Assembly (NCBI GenBank): GCA_963942565.1
Contig: OZ012688.1
Coordinates: 18,123,446 to 18,187,445, forward strand
Origin: Maea johnstoni
Lineage: Eukaryota > Annelida > Polychaeta > Spionida > Magelonidae
Reading direction: 5' to 3'
DNA length: 64,000 nt
Below are positions 1-12,531 of the stretch, in pieces. The notes under the pieces are model-generated. The model ran no database searches, had not been told where the DNA came from, and saw only the letters and a program-made list of their open reading frames with translations. A program made the translations under genes and the position numbers. Each line of letters starts with the position of its first letter. Position 1 is the first letter of the stretch.

Positions 1-1724
1 AGGGCATCACTCAACAACCAGCTGCAATGGCAAGATGGTTTCTCATAGCCCCTGAGCTTAGTCGTTTGGCATCAGAAGCTCAAAAGTTAGCCGGATCAAC
101 TAAGCAGCTCTCAGTGCATCATCACGACCTATCCGATGCTGTGATACTAACATACGAGCAGAATGTGACCAAGCTAGAGGCAATCCTACAGCTCAACAAT
201 CCCTTCACTAGTGACAGCGAGGACCTAACAAACCTGCTTACGAAAGCAGTGATGCCTGAAGAAGTAAGGCAGGCAGTCACCAAAAGAGACCAGATAGGTG
301 CTGAGATGTTTGAATCCTTCGTCCAAGAGAGGCTAGTGAATGAGACAACCAACTTTTGGGCACCAATGAAGAAGATCAAACTTCAGACATGGAAGACCAC
401 TAGGAAAGTGACGAAATCAAAGGCCACAAATAGCCTTGTTGCTCTGAAGGATGACCGTGCCCTCTTTGCACGTTTTCTTGTAGTTCTCCCATCACGCCCG
501 GAGCTAGACCTTAAAGAGAGCATTTCCAAATTTGAATTTGCTGTGTCGCCAAGGTCATTATTTACCATGGATGGTAATCTGCGGCACTGCACTGCAAAGA
601 GCAAACTGATGCACATACTAGAAGATCTACCAGCTGACCAAAATGCAACAGTTGAACTTGCTCAGGTACCAGAGCCAGATCACCCACACAAAGTCAAAAT
701 CATTGATGCAATGGCAGTTGTACAGTCCATGGGAAAACCAACATGGGTTAAAACAGGTGAAGATCTGAGTGCCCATTTCCAAGGTATCGTACAGGGTATG
801 AGCCATGACTTCCATGAGGTCCACATCATATTTGATAGGTATGATATTAGTAATTCGCTGAAGGAGCGCACTCGCACAATCAGACAAGGCGGACAGAGAA
901 ACCTCACATATCAAATTTCAGATGATGCCATTATTGAGAAAGTAACCTTGAAGCAACTTCTGGGGACCAATACTAGCAAGGAGAACCTGGCTATCTACTT
1001 GGCATCCAAGATTAAGAACTACCATACACCATCAGGAACATCATATGTCACAACTTCGAAAGAGCATTGTATATCAAACAATCTTCCTTTAGAACACCTG
1101 GAGAGCTCACAGGAAGAAGCAGACACACGCATGATTCTGCATGCCTTAGACGCTGTGCATAGAGGTGCAACTTCCATATCCATCCACAGTTCAGACACTG
1201 ATGTTCTGGTGTTGACGATCTATAAGTTTCCAGAGCTTTGCCCTCTTACATCCATGGTTATAGGGACAGGAAGCAAACGGAGAACAGTGGATATTGCTCC
1301 AATTCATGCAGCTCTTGGTCCCTTGGCATCGGCTCTACCAGGATTTCACGCTTTAACAGGGTGTGACCAAACTGGGACCTTCTGCGGGAAATCCAAGGTG
1401 TCGTGCTGGAAAGCTCTGAAGATTGCAGATACCACAATCATTGAAGCACTGGGAAATCTTGGAGAAACACAAGATCTCAGCAACACTGATGTACGTGCAC
1501 TAGAGGCCTTCACCTGTCAGATATATATGCCAAACACAAAGATCACTTCAGTAGCAGAGATGCGCTGGCACCTTTTCAGCAAACGGCAGTTCACTGATGA
1601 GAAACTCCCTCCAACAAAAGCTGCGCTTGAGCAAAAGATTAAGAGGTCAAATTATGTAACTCTTTCTTGGAAACAAGCTGGTGAAGCCAAGCTGACCCTT
1701 CCACCACCAATGTCACATGGTTAG
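1..1724 (+). CDS. PIN/FEN1-like nuclease-fold protein of a repetitive family (5' end outside window)
   Basis: The frame is open from the window's left edge, so the first Met at 27 is probably internal and the protein starts further left. Seen: an HIIFDRYD motif near residue 270 of the visible part, an EEADTR motif near 365, SSDTDVLVL near 390 and FHALTGCDQTGTFCGKSK near 440. This spacing of acidic residues (D, E/D, DTD, CD) is what I associate with a PIN/FEN1-like metal-dependent nuclease fold, found in high-copy uncharacterised proteins of marine invertebrates. The family's exact role is unknown to me. High copy number would suggest a mobile-element ORF rather than a host gene. A short cysteine-rich tail follows in the same frame after one interruption (1728-1958). 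The family assignment rests on memory of motifs, not a search. Confidence 0.6.
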   Translation, partial: GITQQPAAMARWFLIAPELSRLASEAQKLAGSTKQLSVHHHDLSDAVILTYEQNVTKLEAILQLNNPFTSDSEDLTNLLTKAVMPEEVRQAVTKRDQIGAEMFESFVQERLVNETTNFWAPMKKIKLQTWKTTRKVTKSKATNSLVALKDDRALFARFLVVLPSRPELDLKESISKFEFAVSPRSLFTMDGNLRHCTAKSKLMHILEDLPADQNATVELAQVPEPDHPHKVKIIDAMAVVQSMGKPTWVKTGEDLSAHFQGIVQGMSHDFHEVHIIFDRYDISNSLKERTRTIRQGGQRNLTYQISDDAIIEKVTLKQLLGTNTSKENLAIYLASKIKNYHTPSGTSYVTTSKEHCISNNLPLEHLESSQEEADTRMILHALDAVHRGATSISIHSSDTDVLVLTIYKFPELCPLTSMVIGTGSKRRTVDIAPIHAALGPLASALPGFHALTGCDQTGTFCGKSKVSCWKALKIADTTIIEALGNLGETQDLSNTDVRALEAFTCQIYMPNTKITSVAEMRWHLFSKRQFTDEKLPPTKAALEQKIKRSNYVTLSWKQAGEAKLTLPPPMSHG

Positions 1725-1727
1725 TGT

Positions 1728-1958
1728 ATGGAAGGGGAAGTGCTCCGGCCTGTCACTACTGTACTCCCACCAGCTCCTGAAGCGGTACTGCAACTAGTGA
1801 AATGTGCATGTAAGGGAAACTGCACAAAAAAGACATGCTCATGTAAGAAACACAGCATGTATTGCACAGACATGTGCACCTCATGTGAGGAAAGCTGTGA
1901 GAACAGAAATGTCACTGTGTCAGAGGACAGTGAAGATGAAACCCCAGTAGACTTTTAA
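1728..1958 (+). CDS. Cysteine-rich C-terminal tail of the PIN-like ORF
   Basis: This 76-residue segment lies in the same frame as the preceding ORF, three bases after it ends. It has a KCACKGNCTKKTCSCKKHSM stretch followed by CTDMCTSCEESCEN, giving ten cysteines in about 35 residues, like a small zinc-binding or CXC-type module, and then an acidic C-terminus. The linker LPPAPEAVLQLVKC is, as I recall, typical of the same family, where nuclease-like part and tail form one protein. The interruption suggests this copy is inactive or uses read-through. It is not likely to be a separate gene. Confidence 0.55.
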   Translation: MEGEVLRPVTTVLPPAPEAVLQLVKCACKGNCTKKTCSCKKHSMYCTDMCTSCEESCENRNVTVSEDSEDETPVDF

Positions 1959-3091
1959 GGTGGGTTGGAAACCTTACTTGATCTGTGTCCTAGGGCAAAA
2001 CGTGTAAATTTTGAATGCTAATATACACACTTATGTGATACAAATACATCAATTTTTTAAAAGGATTTAACATATTTCATACAATTTGTCTATTTTATGT
2101 GTTAAGTGAAATTTACCCATGCATTGTAGACTAAAGAAATGTATTAAGTTGAATTAGACCAAATATGTTGACAAATAATCCGGTATATTGTCAAAAATGT
2201 CAATTTTTGACCCAAAATGTTGAAAAACATTAAGTTTTCAGGTCCAAAGGTGAGTGATTCAGAAACTAGTGGCTATTGTTGTACAAATACATATTATTCA
2301 AGCATATTTTAATTATAGAAGTTGACACCTTAGTATCACGACCAAAAAAAATGACAAAAAGTGGATTTTTCATATAATACCTATGATGTCATACCTAATT
2401 AGCATAAAAACGCCTTTCCGTATTTGGAAAAAATTGGTGCCGTGTTTTATTTTATTCCACCCTGTATGAAGAGCTAAATTCAATTGAAAAATCAAAATGT
2501 ATGTGAAATTCCCACTAGAAGTACATAGGCCCCCCCACTATATCCTTAAATGGTGGCCTATTTCAGAAATAACAATAACATTTCTCACCACTCGGCATTG
2601 TTACCTGAAATAATAATTTTCTTTTTTGAAAGATATTGTTATTATTACTGTGAGATTTCTCTTGATGAACGGAAGATTAATGAGACAACTATTGGTTTAA
2701 TACCTGACACTACTTTACATTCTTTTCTCAGCTAAAATCAGTTTCATAAATTTAGATAAATCAAAGTAGAAGAAACTTTCAGTACAAGATGTTAATTTTA
2801 AATGAGGGATTTCAAATAGTATGATCCCTTCTCATGCTGGCTCAATTTTGAAGCACTCAATGTATATATGTCCTTATAGTAATAAGCAAGAAAATAAAGG
2901 TTTATTATGTTCAAGCTACTAAAAGTTATACCTACGAATAAAGCCTAAATCCGGGGCTTTACAATGATAAGATATTGGTACACTTTTACCGAAAATGAAG
3001 GATAACTATATAGTTGTTTACAATATAACATTTCTGAGGGAAAATATAGGACCAAATGTGACTAGTGTTGCACACAGCATGACAATAGTTA
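1959..3091. other. AT-rich non-coding stretch
   Basis: No convincing coding signal. It probably contains the 3' non-coding end of the element carrying the PIN-like ORF; the element's boundary cannot be placed because only one copy is present here. Confidence 0.4.
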
Positions 3092-3619
3092 ATGTACTTT
3101 TATGCAACTGGTCCGATAACTGAAAGGAAAATGTGTACCGTAATTACATGGAAAAACAGGAAATGCCTATACAAAATTTGGCTAAGTTCAGTGTTTTGCC
3201 TTTCATTTTTCAATAAACAAATGAGCCTCAGAGGTGAATATAATTGTAAGATGGCCGTTAACATTCCTTATTGTTTTTGCAAGATGAGCTCCATTGACAT
3301 ACCGGAGGACATGTTGGTTCAGAAACTACAACTTCAAGACAAAGAGGCACCATGCCTTAAAGTGTTAACAATGGACAATCAGTACCAAGCTGCATATATC
3401 ACAGGATATGGAAAGTATATAAATAGCATGGCCAAGTGTGTGACAGCTGCTGTTGTTCTCCTTATAGCTGTTTACTACGTCATGGATTTAAATTACCCAG
3501 CAAATTATGGACAGTACTTAGGCCTCCTGCAGCAGCACCTCTTGGATGAGCCATATACATTCTTCAAGGGGTCAAACTTCATATTATTTAATTCCCAGCT
3601 AAATAACATTACTGAGTAA
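3092..3619 (+). pseudogene. Unidentified coding remnant, about 110 meaningful residues
   Basis: The second half of this ORF (from MSSIDIPEDM at about 3284) reads like real protein: an acidic start, the segment TAAVVLLIAVYYVMDLNYP, then YGQYLGLLQQHLLDE. I do not recognise a named family. The pattern of a hydrophobic stretch followed by YP..Y.Q.LG.LQ resembles uncharacterised multi-copy proteins of marine invertebrates. The first half (3092-3283) looks like read-through of non-coding DNA. No partner exon was found. Confidence 0.3.
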
Positions 3620-4465
3620 ATGTTATGTAAACATACACATCAGGGCCCTATTTCCTGAAGCTAGCTTAACAATGCATCTATCTGGTTTAACTTCAGGGTT
3701 TACTTGATCCAGCAAGTCATCATTCCAGCTTAACTTGAACTAGCTAACCCTGGAACATACTCTGCGAATAAACCTGCTAGGAGCATGTTTAGCTCACAGG
3801 GTATGTTGCTTGGCAACTTAGCTAGGTTAACCTGAAAACCTGTTTAATGGAACTGGTTACACTTGAAAGAGCAGGTTAACCAGAAGGTTAACCCAGCTCT
3901 TTCGATAGCTAATATCATGAAATGGATACAACAATTCACTTACCGTAATACCCCGCTTACAACACACACTTTTATACACCACAACACCTATGTCAAGGAG
4001 GGGGTGCCTGTTATCAACGGGTACATAAACAGAACTTTTTTACATTGATGCTATGGTGCGGGGGCGTGCGTGGTAGCGAACATCTATCTTTAGTGGGTTT
4101 CTATTGTCTATTGTCCTGTCACCATGACAATGTTATGATGATTGCTATTATGATACCCTATATGTACCAGCTCATGTTTAAAAATAGACTACCCGTACTG
4201 GTAACTGGTATCACTTGTAGCGTGACTCTGATCACTATAAACACTGTAAGCCTCTAATTCAAGAGGCAACGCGGGTTACGGTACAAGGGTCAAGTACTTA
4301 ACCGGACACTCCACACTTCCCAACTCCGCCTGCGTGGTATTAACGGGGAATTGTATTTTACATGTGGGAAAGGGACTTGGGGAGGGGGTGCGTATTATCT
4401 ATGGGGTGCGTGTTGTATGCGGGGTAATACGGTAGTTATGCTGGCTAGATCAAGTTAACCCAGCG
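3620..4465. repeat. Repetitive non-coding DNA rich in GGTTAACC-like motifs
   Basis: Between 3640 and 3900 many short motifs (AGCTAGGTTAACC, AGGTTAACC, GCTAACCCTGG) recur on both strands, suggesting a decayed inverted-repeat element. A related piece is at 4440-4460 (AAGTTAACCC). Nothing coding is apparent. Confidence 0.35.
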
Positions 4466-4728
4466 GTCAGATCATTGGTATCTTATTGGGAACTGTATAT
4501 AGAACAGCACTGTGTAGATTTCAAGCAAATGACATCAAAAACATTTCTTAAAATTAAAAAAAAGTCATTCCCTTAAGTCATTATTTTCATTGAAACATTT
4601 CTGAGTTAATGTTATGTCAATATACACTTCAGATGAACTCCCCTAAGTTGTAAAGATGTAAATCAGAGCATTAGACTTCTTATTGGGAACTGTATAAACC
4701 AAGATGAAATCTTTTTGATTATATGCAG
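4466..4728 (+). repeat. Direct repeat, copy 1 (about 265 bp)
   Basis: The sequence from GGTCAGATCATTGG to GATTATATGCAGCC recurs with small differences at 5101-5381 (offset about 635 bases). Both copies carry TTATTGGGAACTGTAT and TTGTAAAGATGTAAATCAGA. The intervening DNA holds a Tc1/mariner-type MITE. Confidence 0.75.
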
Positions 4729-4828
4729 CCATATGTTATTAAGAGATACATATATATTTTACAGTCCCAAACATTATGATACAGGACAGGAATTGAAATG
4801 CGTCCAAAAAGATGTCTTTCTAGCAGTA

Positions 4829-4976
4829 CAGGTGAACTTGCTTAATCAAAATGACTATAGTCTGGAAACTCACTTAATCTGGATCCCTTTTCGGGTATAA
4901 TTACATCGCATAATCTGGATTTCTCCTAATCATGATAACAATGTAGTGTCCCATCCAGATTAAGCAAGTTCTCCTG
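4829..4976. mobile_element. MITE, Tc1/mariner type, 148 bp
   Basis: Terminal inverted repeats CAGGTGAACTTGCTTAATC and GATTAAGCAAGTTCTCCTG (one mismatch) are flanked by TA on each side (4827-4828 and 4977-4978). No coding capacity. Confidence 0.65.
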
Positions 4977-5100
4977 TAGATCATCGACCTGATCATGTTT
5001 TTAAGCATTGTTTGTCATGTATATATGTTCAAATATTCCATTTGTAAATAGAAATATATAAATATCTATATCTATCTATGTATCAATCTATCTACATCAT

Positions 5101-5381
5101 TGGTCAGATCATTGGACTTCTAATTGGGAACTTTATATAGCCCAGCACTGTGTAGATTTCAAGCAAATGACATCAATACTATTTGATTCAAAAGTATTTA
5201 TAATTTTTAAAAACTTATTCCCTTGAATCATTATTTACATTGAAATATTTCTGAGTAAATGTTATGTCAATAGACAGTTCAGATGAACTTCCCTAAATTG
5301 TAAAGATGTAAATCAGAATATTAGACTTCTTATTGGGAACTGTATAAACCAAGATTAATTATTTTTGATTATATGCAGCCG
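5101..5381 (+). repeat. Direct repeat, copy 2
   Basis: Partner of 4466-4728, same orientation, ending at the same GATTATATGCAGCC motif. Confidence 0.75.
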
Positions 5382-5597
5382 AAAAGCAAGAATAACTCCC
5401 CCGAGAGAGGAATGTTGCCCAAGAGGATTGTACACCACAGAGGGATGTCATATTTGTATATTAATGCTGTACGTAAACCAGATAGGGCCCCGTTGAAAGA
5501 GGTACTGGGAGGACAGTACAATTACAGAGAAGAGGGGAGGCAAGTGTTGCGGCAAGGCGCTTAAGGCCGCAGGAGGAGTAGAAGTTGTCGATGTAAT

Positions 5598-5641
5598 AAG
5601 GATCCGTGCGCCCAAAAAGTAAGTGGCGGGCGCACGGATCC
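5598..5641. repeat. Short perfect hairpin
   Basis: A 14-base perfect inverted repeat, GGATCCGTGCGCCC and GGGCGCACGGATCC, encloses a 16-base loop. Flanking DNA (5370-5800) is otherwise undistinguished. Confidence 0.7.
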
Positions 5642-6079
5642 AAGCCCAAAGTGCAGGTGAAAGGTACATGGGATTGGATAGGGCACTGATCAGCACGTAG
5701 AGATGTGTGAAAGGGCAGATAGAAGGTAAATGGGTGGGAGTTGCATAAAGTAATAGTCATGTGCCGCAAGTGTGCATGAAAGTGACAATACCAACGTCAT
5801 AGGGAACTTAATGGAACATTTCCTTCATCAACAGATATAAATTAATACTTACACCCATTAAACTTCACAGAGCTCAATTTTTATATGAAGGCTAGGCATT
5901 ACTTACATTCATTAAACTATAGATTTTCTCGAAGAAATTCCTAACTTCACAACTGTGGAAATGTTTATTATAACCAGGGAATTTCATACACTAATCAAAT
6001 CGGCCCTTATAGCGAACGCCAATTCAGGCAGACCTTCTCTCTGGGATCAGTGGATTTGACCAACAATTCATTTTAGTAA

Positions 6080-6253
6080 AGTGAAATAAAAATAATAAAA
6101 ATATAGACATCGTTATTTAGAGTAGGAAATGTTTCAAAGTGCCAGACGAAGGACTGGGCAGGAAAAGATGATGCTAGTTGTGGTCAGATGGAATCGAACC
6201 CGCAACCTCTTGCCCTGCAGGCAGGCGCTCTAGCCACTAAGCTACGGCGCCAT
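6080..6253 (-). mobile_element. tRNA-derived SINE
   Basis: On the minus strand the head starts GGCGCCGTAGCTTAGTGG and carries an A-box-like TAGCTTAGTGG and a B box GGTTCGATTCC. The 3' side does not pair with the 5' acceptor bases and there is a mismatch in the anticodon stem, so it is not a functional tRNA. The body beyond 6180 is AT-rich and its end is approximate. Confidence 0.6.
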
Positions 6254-7667
6254 TTGTATGACAGGGAAGTTTGAAAAGAGAGCTATATTAATGAAATCCC
6301 GTAACTCTATTTTGGGTCGTTCCTTGCATTCCGAGTTTAGTCCTGTCATTTACGTGACTGAATACCGGAGTAAATCTTTGAAAAAGACCGCCAGGCCACT
6401 TTTATCAATGACCCCACATATTTACATACGGCCCGAAACTGATTATGACCTACCTACCTCATGCGAGCCAGTAAAATAGCCAAATCAAATCTGGCGCCTG
6501 TTATCTAACTACTCCAAACCGGCTCGGGATAGCCGGAATGACGTTAGAACCCAATAAGGAGCGCCAAAATAGCTGAAAAATTGTATTTGATCTTTTAATC
6601 TAATGCCTTTTCAAATAAATAAAAAATAATGATTATATCAATACGCCTTTACATGTCGTTAACTTTATGGCATCGCCAGTTTCGCAATCCAATTTTCCTA
6701 GTGTTATGAACTTGCTATTCTGAGCTTCAATTAGTTACATCTGCTGCCGTTTCACTTGTGGGGGCGCTACGCGCTGCATGAACATTTGCGTCCAGCCAAA
6801 TTTTCCCAACAGTAGAAAGATATCATTCATTTTATCACTTCAGAACATCCTGAAACCTCAATTTGAATTTTGAGGATGGAGATGGTGCCGAATAATTTGG
6901 TGAGACAAGGAACTTGGTGATGATGATAATGGGCTTCAAAGTGAGGTGTGGATACCAAACAAACCCCAAACAAACGACACGTGAACGAGTCAGCAAGTAT
7001 CCTGAAGATTCTCGGAAGCGCAAGAATAAGGAAGAGAGGTCTATTGAATTAAAGGAGAGGGAATGGAATAAAACATCCCAAACTTAAATGGATGAGATTA
7101 AGTCCCTTTTTTACAGAGTGAACCAGGCAACAAAGAAACTGGCCCCACACATTTAGTGCCATATAAAGATGAAGGTGTACCAGGCTATTGCGGAGGTGGA
7201 AATGGAACAATCCAGTGCTTGCCATTCATAACAACCTGCCGATATTGGAATTACCTAGCCTTGTCAATCAGAATGACACTCTAAATTACACATACATGAC
7301 AGTGGGTGAGTTCAAGTACAGCAATCCTATTGCACACCATAAAGTCCAATTCCTCCAATACCACCCTCAGGTTTCAACCCCAAAGCATTGCACATGCTGA
7401 AGCTCTGACTTTGTATCAGGCCAGTATTGGAGCCAAAGGTGAAGAACCTATCTGTGAACAACAAAGGAATGGAGTTCTATAATTCTAGCTTCGCCAAACA
7501 AGTAGACAGCCAGTGGAAGAAAGGACATTGGAAGCAAGCTTCCAGAAGAAGAGCAGCAGGGAGTACCTTGACTTTCATCCACCCTGATGCGGAAGTCCAT
7601 TGTTACTGATGTAAGTATATACGGTGAGTAAAAAAAAATATTCATGAAAAATATTAAACATGGAATA
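6254..7667. other. Non-coding stretch with weak ORFs
   Basis: Several ORFs of 60-75 codons occur on both strands (for example 7188-7400 and 7427-7609) but none has flanking splice signals and recognisable content together. It may include decayed transposon DNA downstream of the LINE fragment that follows. Confidence 0.3.
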
Positions 7668-8240
7668 CTAAACTGCATTCAATTCTTTTTTTTTTGCAGA
7701 CAAATGAGAGATGTCCCGATAAACTAATGGATCTTCGCAGCCATATGCATCATGGGAAAAAAACGCAAGAGTTATTGAAATACCACGTACCGCCATGATG
7801 GCCAAGCCAAGGAAGGCGCTCAAGCACCTTGAGGACAAGAGGATGAATTTCCTTCCATCATCATCGGCCGTCTCCACCCGTTCAAGAGCAAGATACAGAG
7901 CCTGCAACTCGGCAGAAAATAAAAACTCATCTGGAAGACATTCAATTGAAGAATAATCATCAATTATGTTCTGAAACAGAGCCATCAGTGAAAATAAAAT
8001 CATAGTTATGCAATGAATCCTTCACCTCATTATGTAGACTTATGAACTTCGTAAGAGCCGTTTGATCCCTCTTTGCATAGGAAAGAGTGAGGTTGTCCAT
8101 AGGAATCGGATATGTTCATGGAGGAGTTTCAGGAAAACTTTGCTATGATGTCAGGGTTTAAGTCCAGTTCCTCCAAAGACTCTTTAATACGAATACCAAA
8201 AGTTGGAATGACTCTTGGTTTTCTTCCAAAATGAGTTATT
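7668..8240 (-). pseudogene. LINE fragment: RNase H domain of a non-LTR retrotransposon
   Basis: Read on the minus strand from 8240 downwards: a linker ITHFGRKPRVIPTFGIRIKE, then YAKRDQTALTKFISLHNEVK, then DFIFTDGSVSEH with the RNase H TDGS motif, and in another frame LPDEFLFSAELQALYLALER with the second catalytic acid (E in SAELQAL). The arrangement (end of RT, linker, RNase H) is that of RNase H-bearing LINEs of the I/Nimb/Jockey group. It is truncated on both sides and has at least one frameshift between TDGS and SAELQAL plus a stop in the linker. Not functional. Confidence 0.75.
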
Positions 8241-9223
8241 GTTACGCAGGGCTCAACACTAACTTTGGAAGGCACTTGCCAAGTAGGGCATGTTAACATG
8301 AATTTCTAATGGCCCAATACATTTTTCACCAGCCCTAAAAAAGTGTGAAAGAATGCACATAAAATTAGGATGTCATTGATATCCCATTTTTTTTCGATTC
8401 GATTAATTGCTGTACTCTTTGTGATATATCTATTTTATTCAATACGAAATGTTTCGGCAAAAACCTTGAGTAACGTATACCATTCCTTGCAATTTCTCTA
8501 ACGAAAGCCATAAAGAATACTTCAATATTCTGTCAGTGTTCGGATGTGCATTATTTAAGCAGCCAAATGTATGGTAAAAGTATATTTTCATCAATAAAAT
8601 ACAGCAAAAATGTGGTAGATTATTTCTATTTGATACCCGAAAATGGTTATCGATCGATTAGTCGACAAGGACGTAAGAAGACATTACCTACATAAAAGCG
8701 GGGTTCATGCGCCTCACTGAATTCCTGGAAACTCCTTGAATTTGGCAATTTCCTTTTCCAGGGCCTGCAAACACATGGAATTAGGAATTTTTGGCCAAAT
8801 TCTTGGAAAATTCCTGGAATTTTGTTCTGGGCCCTTAAGTGACCTATAAGGTCAAAGCCGCTCATTGCATATTTTGCTTCACATACAATGATGAAATCTA
8901 CAAACTACATTAATGCACGAGGCAGCGAAAATCAATATTATATTGTATGAGAAAGAGAGCAGCGGTTATGTGGGGAATAAAACCTATTCATTTTGACTGA
9001 ACTTAAACCTCATGTGTAAGTTGTCTCTACTTCAACAGAACCCCCATCTATCACCTAGCAATTTGTAATTAGCTGTATAGTCAACCATCAAGTTTTTATT
9101 TTCAAGACATTAAAAAAGCTATTATATAAGTTCAGTCTGAGTTGTGTATTCTTCTCAATTCGGGTCTAATATCATCACATACTCAGCTTTCATTGTTATG
9201 GAAGTGTTTCTTTTTTATTGTAG
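8241..9223. other. AT-rich stretch without recognised genes
   Basis: Contains a CAGGGCTC-like motif near 8250 that resembles hAT termini, but no partner end was found. Around 8700-8830 there are repeated GGAATTC/CTTGGAAA words. No coding signal. Confidence 0.3.
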
Positions 9224-9336
9224 ATGCAATATGGGCCTCCTCAGGCATTTCAGAAGGGCTGTTCCTAGGAAAAGGAAAAGGGATTATCATCTACTCGGGA
9301 GATATTTCCAGCGTCAAGGCCGAATTTACAGATCAG
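9224..9336 (+). CDS. Possible internal exon of an unidentified plus-strand gene
   Basis: A 113-base segment is preceded by a pyrimidine-rich acceptor (TTTTTTATTGTAG) and followed by a donor (CAG/GTAAAA). One frame is open and strongly basic: MGLLRHFRRAVPRKRKRD, then YHLLGRYFQRQGRIYRS. It ends in phase 1, which fits the candidate exon at 12443-12531 starting in phase 1. I cannot name the product. Another frame is also open, so the coding frame is uncertain. Confidence 0.3.
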
Positions 9337-10268
9337 GTAAAAGTTCAAAACAATGGAACATTTTTTGAAATGTACTGTTATCATTCCACGTTGATAATTT
9401 AACGCATTGTCAGTAAAATATGTTTATAACTTAATTAAATCGACACTTTTGATCTCTAGGATGCCTTTCAGGCTATAGCATTTAGGGTATGTAACACTTA
9501 TTATTCAGCATTTAAGTCATCTCTTGGTTGCTGCTTAAGATGCTGCATTCTGGGGATTTTCCTATTCTTTCTTTTAGGTTATGTCACATCAAGTGTGCTT
9601 AGCATCCGCAGAATGCCTTAATATTTAGTGATCTCTAGGATGCTTTTTAGGCTAAAGCATTCTGGGGATGTTCCAATTCTTTCTTTCAAGTGAGGTCACC
9701 TCAAGTGTGCTTGGCATGCCGAGAATGCCTTAATGTTTAGTCATCTCTAGTATGCCTTTCAGCATCTAGGGGATGTAACATATTCAGCCTTTTATATTTA
9801 GTCATCCCTAGGTTGTTGCTTTGCTTAAACGTCCTAGGGATGCCTTTCATCGTTAAGCATCTAGGGGATGTAACACTCATTATTTGATATTCAGTCATAC
9901 CTAGGTTGCTGCTTTTGCTATGACGTCCTAGGGATGCTTTTAGACCAAAGCACTCTGGGGATGTTCCAATTCTTTCAGGTTTGGTCACCTCAAATGTGCT
10001 TGGCATCCCCAGAATGCCTTAATATTTAGTCATCTCTAGGATGCCTTTCTTTCTTAGGCATCTAGGGGATGTAACACTCATTATTCAGCCTTTGATATTC
10101 AGTCATCCCTAGGTTGCTGCTTTTGCTAAGACGTCCTAGGGATGCTTTTAGACCAAAGCATTCTGGGGATGTTCCAATTCTTTCTTTCAGCTTTGGTCAC
10201 CTCAAGTGTGCTTGGCATCCCCAGAATGGGGATGTTTCAATTCTTTTTTTAAGGTTTGGTCACCTCAA

Positions 10269-11325
<1,057 letters not shown>

Positions 11326-11855
11326 GCTTGGCATCCCCAGAATGCCTTAATATTTAATCATCTCTAAGTTGCCTTTCATCCTTAGGCATCTAGGGGATGT
11401 AATACTCATTATTCAGCTTTTTATATTCAGTCATCCCTAGGTTGCTGCTTTTTCTAAGACGTCCTAGGGATGCTTTTTAGACAATAGCATTCTGGGGATG
11501 TTCCAATTCTTGGTCACCTCAAGTGTGCTTGGCATCCCCAGAATGTCTTAATAATTAGTCATATATAGGATGCCTTTTATCCTTAGGCATCTAGGAAATG
11601 TAACACTCATTAAATATTCAGCCTTTGATATTCAGTAATCCCTAGGTTGCTGCTTTTGCTAAGACGTCCTAGGAATGCTTTTAGACCAAAGCATTCTGGG
11701 GATGTTCCAATTCTTTCTTTCAGGTTTGGTCACCCAGAATGCCTTAATATTTAGTCATCTCTAGGATACCTTTCAGCCTTAAGCATCCCGGGGATTAATA
11801 TTCAGTCCCTGGCTTGTGTGACAGTAAAACGTGTCCGCCCAAGTCTAATCTCGTC

Positions 11856-11931
<76 letters not shown>

Positions 11932-12130
11932 AACACATATGACGCGTGTCCCAAATATAGCGAAATGGGGAGTTTTCACATCATAGCGAATCTTTATGTT
12001 AGCGACGGTAGCTGCCGCTGACAGCCCCAGTTCAGTAAGAAATAGGTATAGCGTTTTTATATATAGCGAAGAGGATCCACACACTATGTACGATATATAT
12101 AAACAGACGCTAACATTGTGTGTTCTACAG

Positions 12131-12200
<70 letters not shown>

Positions 12201-12520
12201 ATATATATATTACCTTGGTGGCTATTCCATGACAATATCAATATTTTAATTTTAATTAGATATTACAAGGAGACAATAAATTTCGCATAAGTACCTTCTA
12301 ATTGAATGGTTTAGCTGGTGTGTTTGCTGTGTTTGTGTTCTTATTTATAGTATTTGGAATTACAGTTAAAACTGATGTTTCCTGAAAATCTATAATGTTG
12401 ATTTCATTTAGATATTTTTATTTCCTGCTATTTCTGTCTTAGGTATTAGAGGTAACAAGGCGGCAAATTATATATGTCAACAGTCTGGGGGAATCTCCGA
12501 AGACAATGCAAATCATCAGT
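11326..12520 (+). repeat. Tandem segmental duplication, copy B (with a MITE)
   Basis: Second copy of the block at 10269-11325. It differs by a 205-bp MITE (11926-12130) inserted into its (TA)n tract, which is absent from copy A. Confidence 0.75.
11926..12130 (+). mobile_element. MITE, Tc1/mariner type, 205 bp (copy 1)
   Basis: Ends CTGTAGAACACA and TGTGTTCTACAG form 12-bp terminal inverted repeats flanked by TA. The same 205-bp element lies inverted at 54480-54684. The interior repeats TATAGCGAA-like words. Because it sits in (TA)n, the TA duplication itself proves little here; the second copy supports it. Confidence 0.8.
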
Positions 12521-12531
12521 GGAAATATGTA
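12443..12531 (+). CDS. Possible exon of an unidentified plus-strand gene, with a truncated duplicate at 11248-11325
   Basis: It is preceded by TATTTCTGTCTTAG and followed by GTAAGTTC, both good splice signals. In phase 1 it reads IRGNKAANYICQQSGGISED then NANHQWKYV, with no stop, and joins in frame to the candidate exon at 9224-9336. The duplicate in copy A keeps the acceptor and most of the exon but loses the donor at the duplication junction. Product unknown; this could also be an old transposon-borne sequence. Confidence 0.3.

Noticed and set aside
6180-6253. Functional tRNA gene
   Set aside because: A and B boxes are present, but the acceptor stem does not pair and the anticodon and T stems have mismatches; it is better explained as a SINE head.
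11854-12232. ORFs rich in Tyr-Ile across (TA)n tracts (also at 29847-30089 and 47299-47659)
   Set aside because: These are translations of microsatellites, open on both strands.
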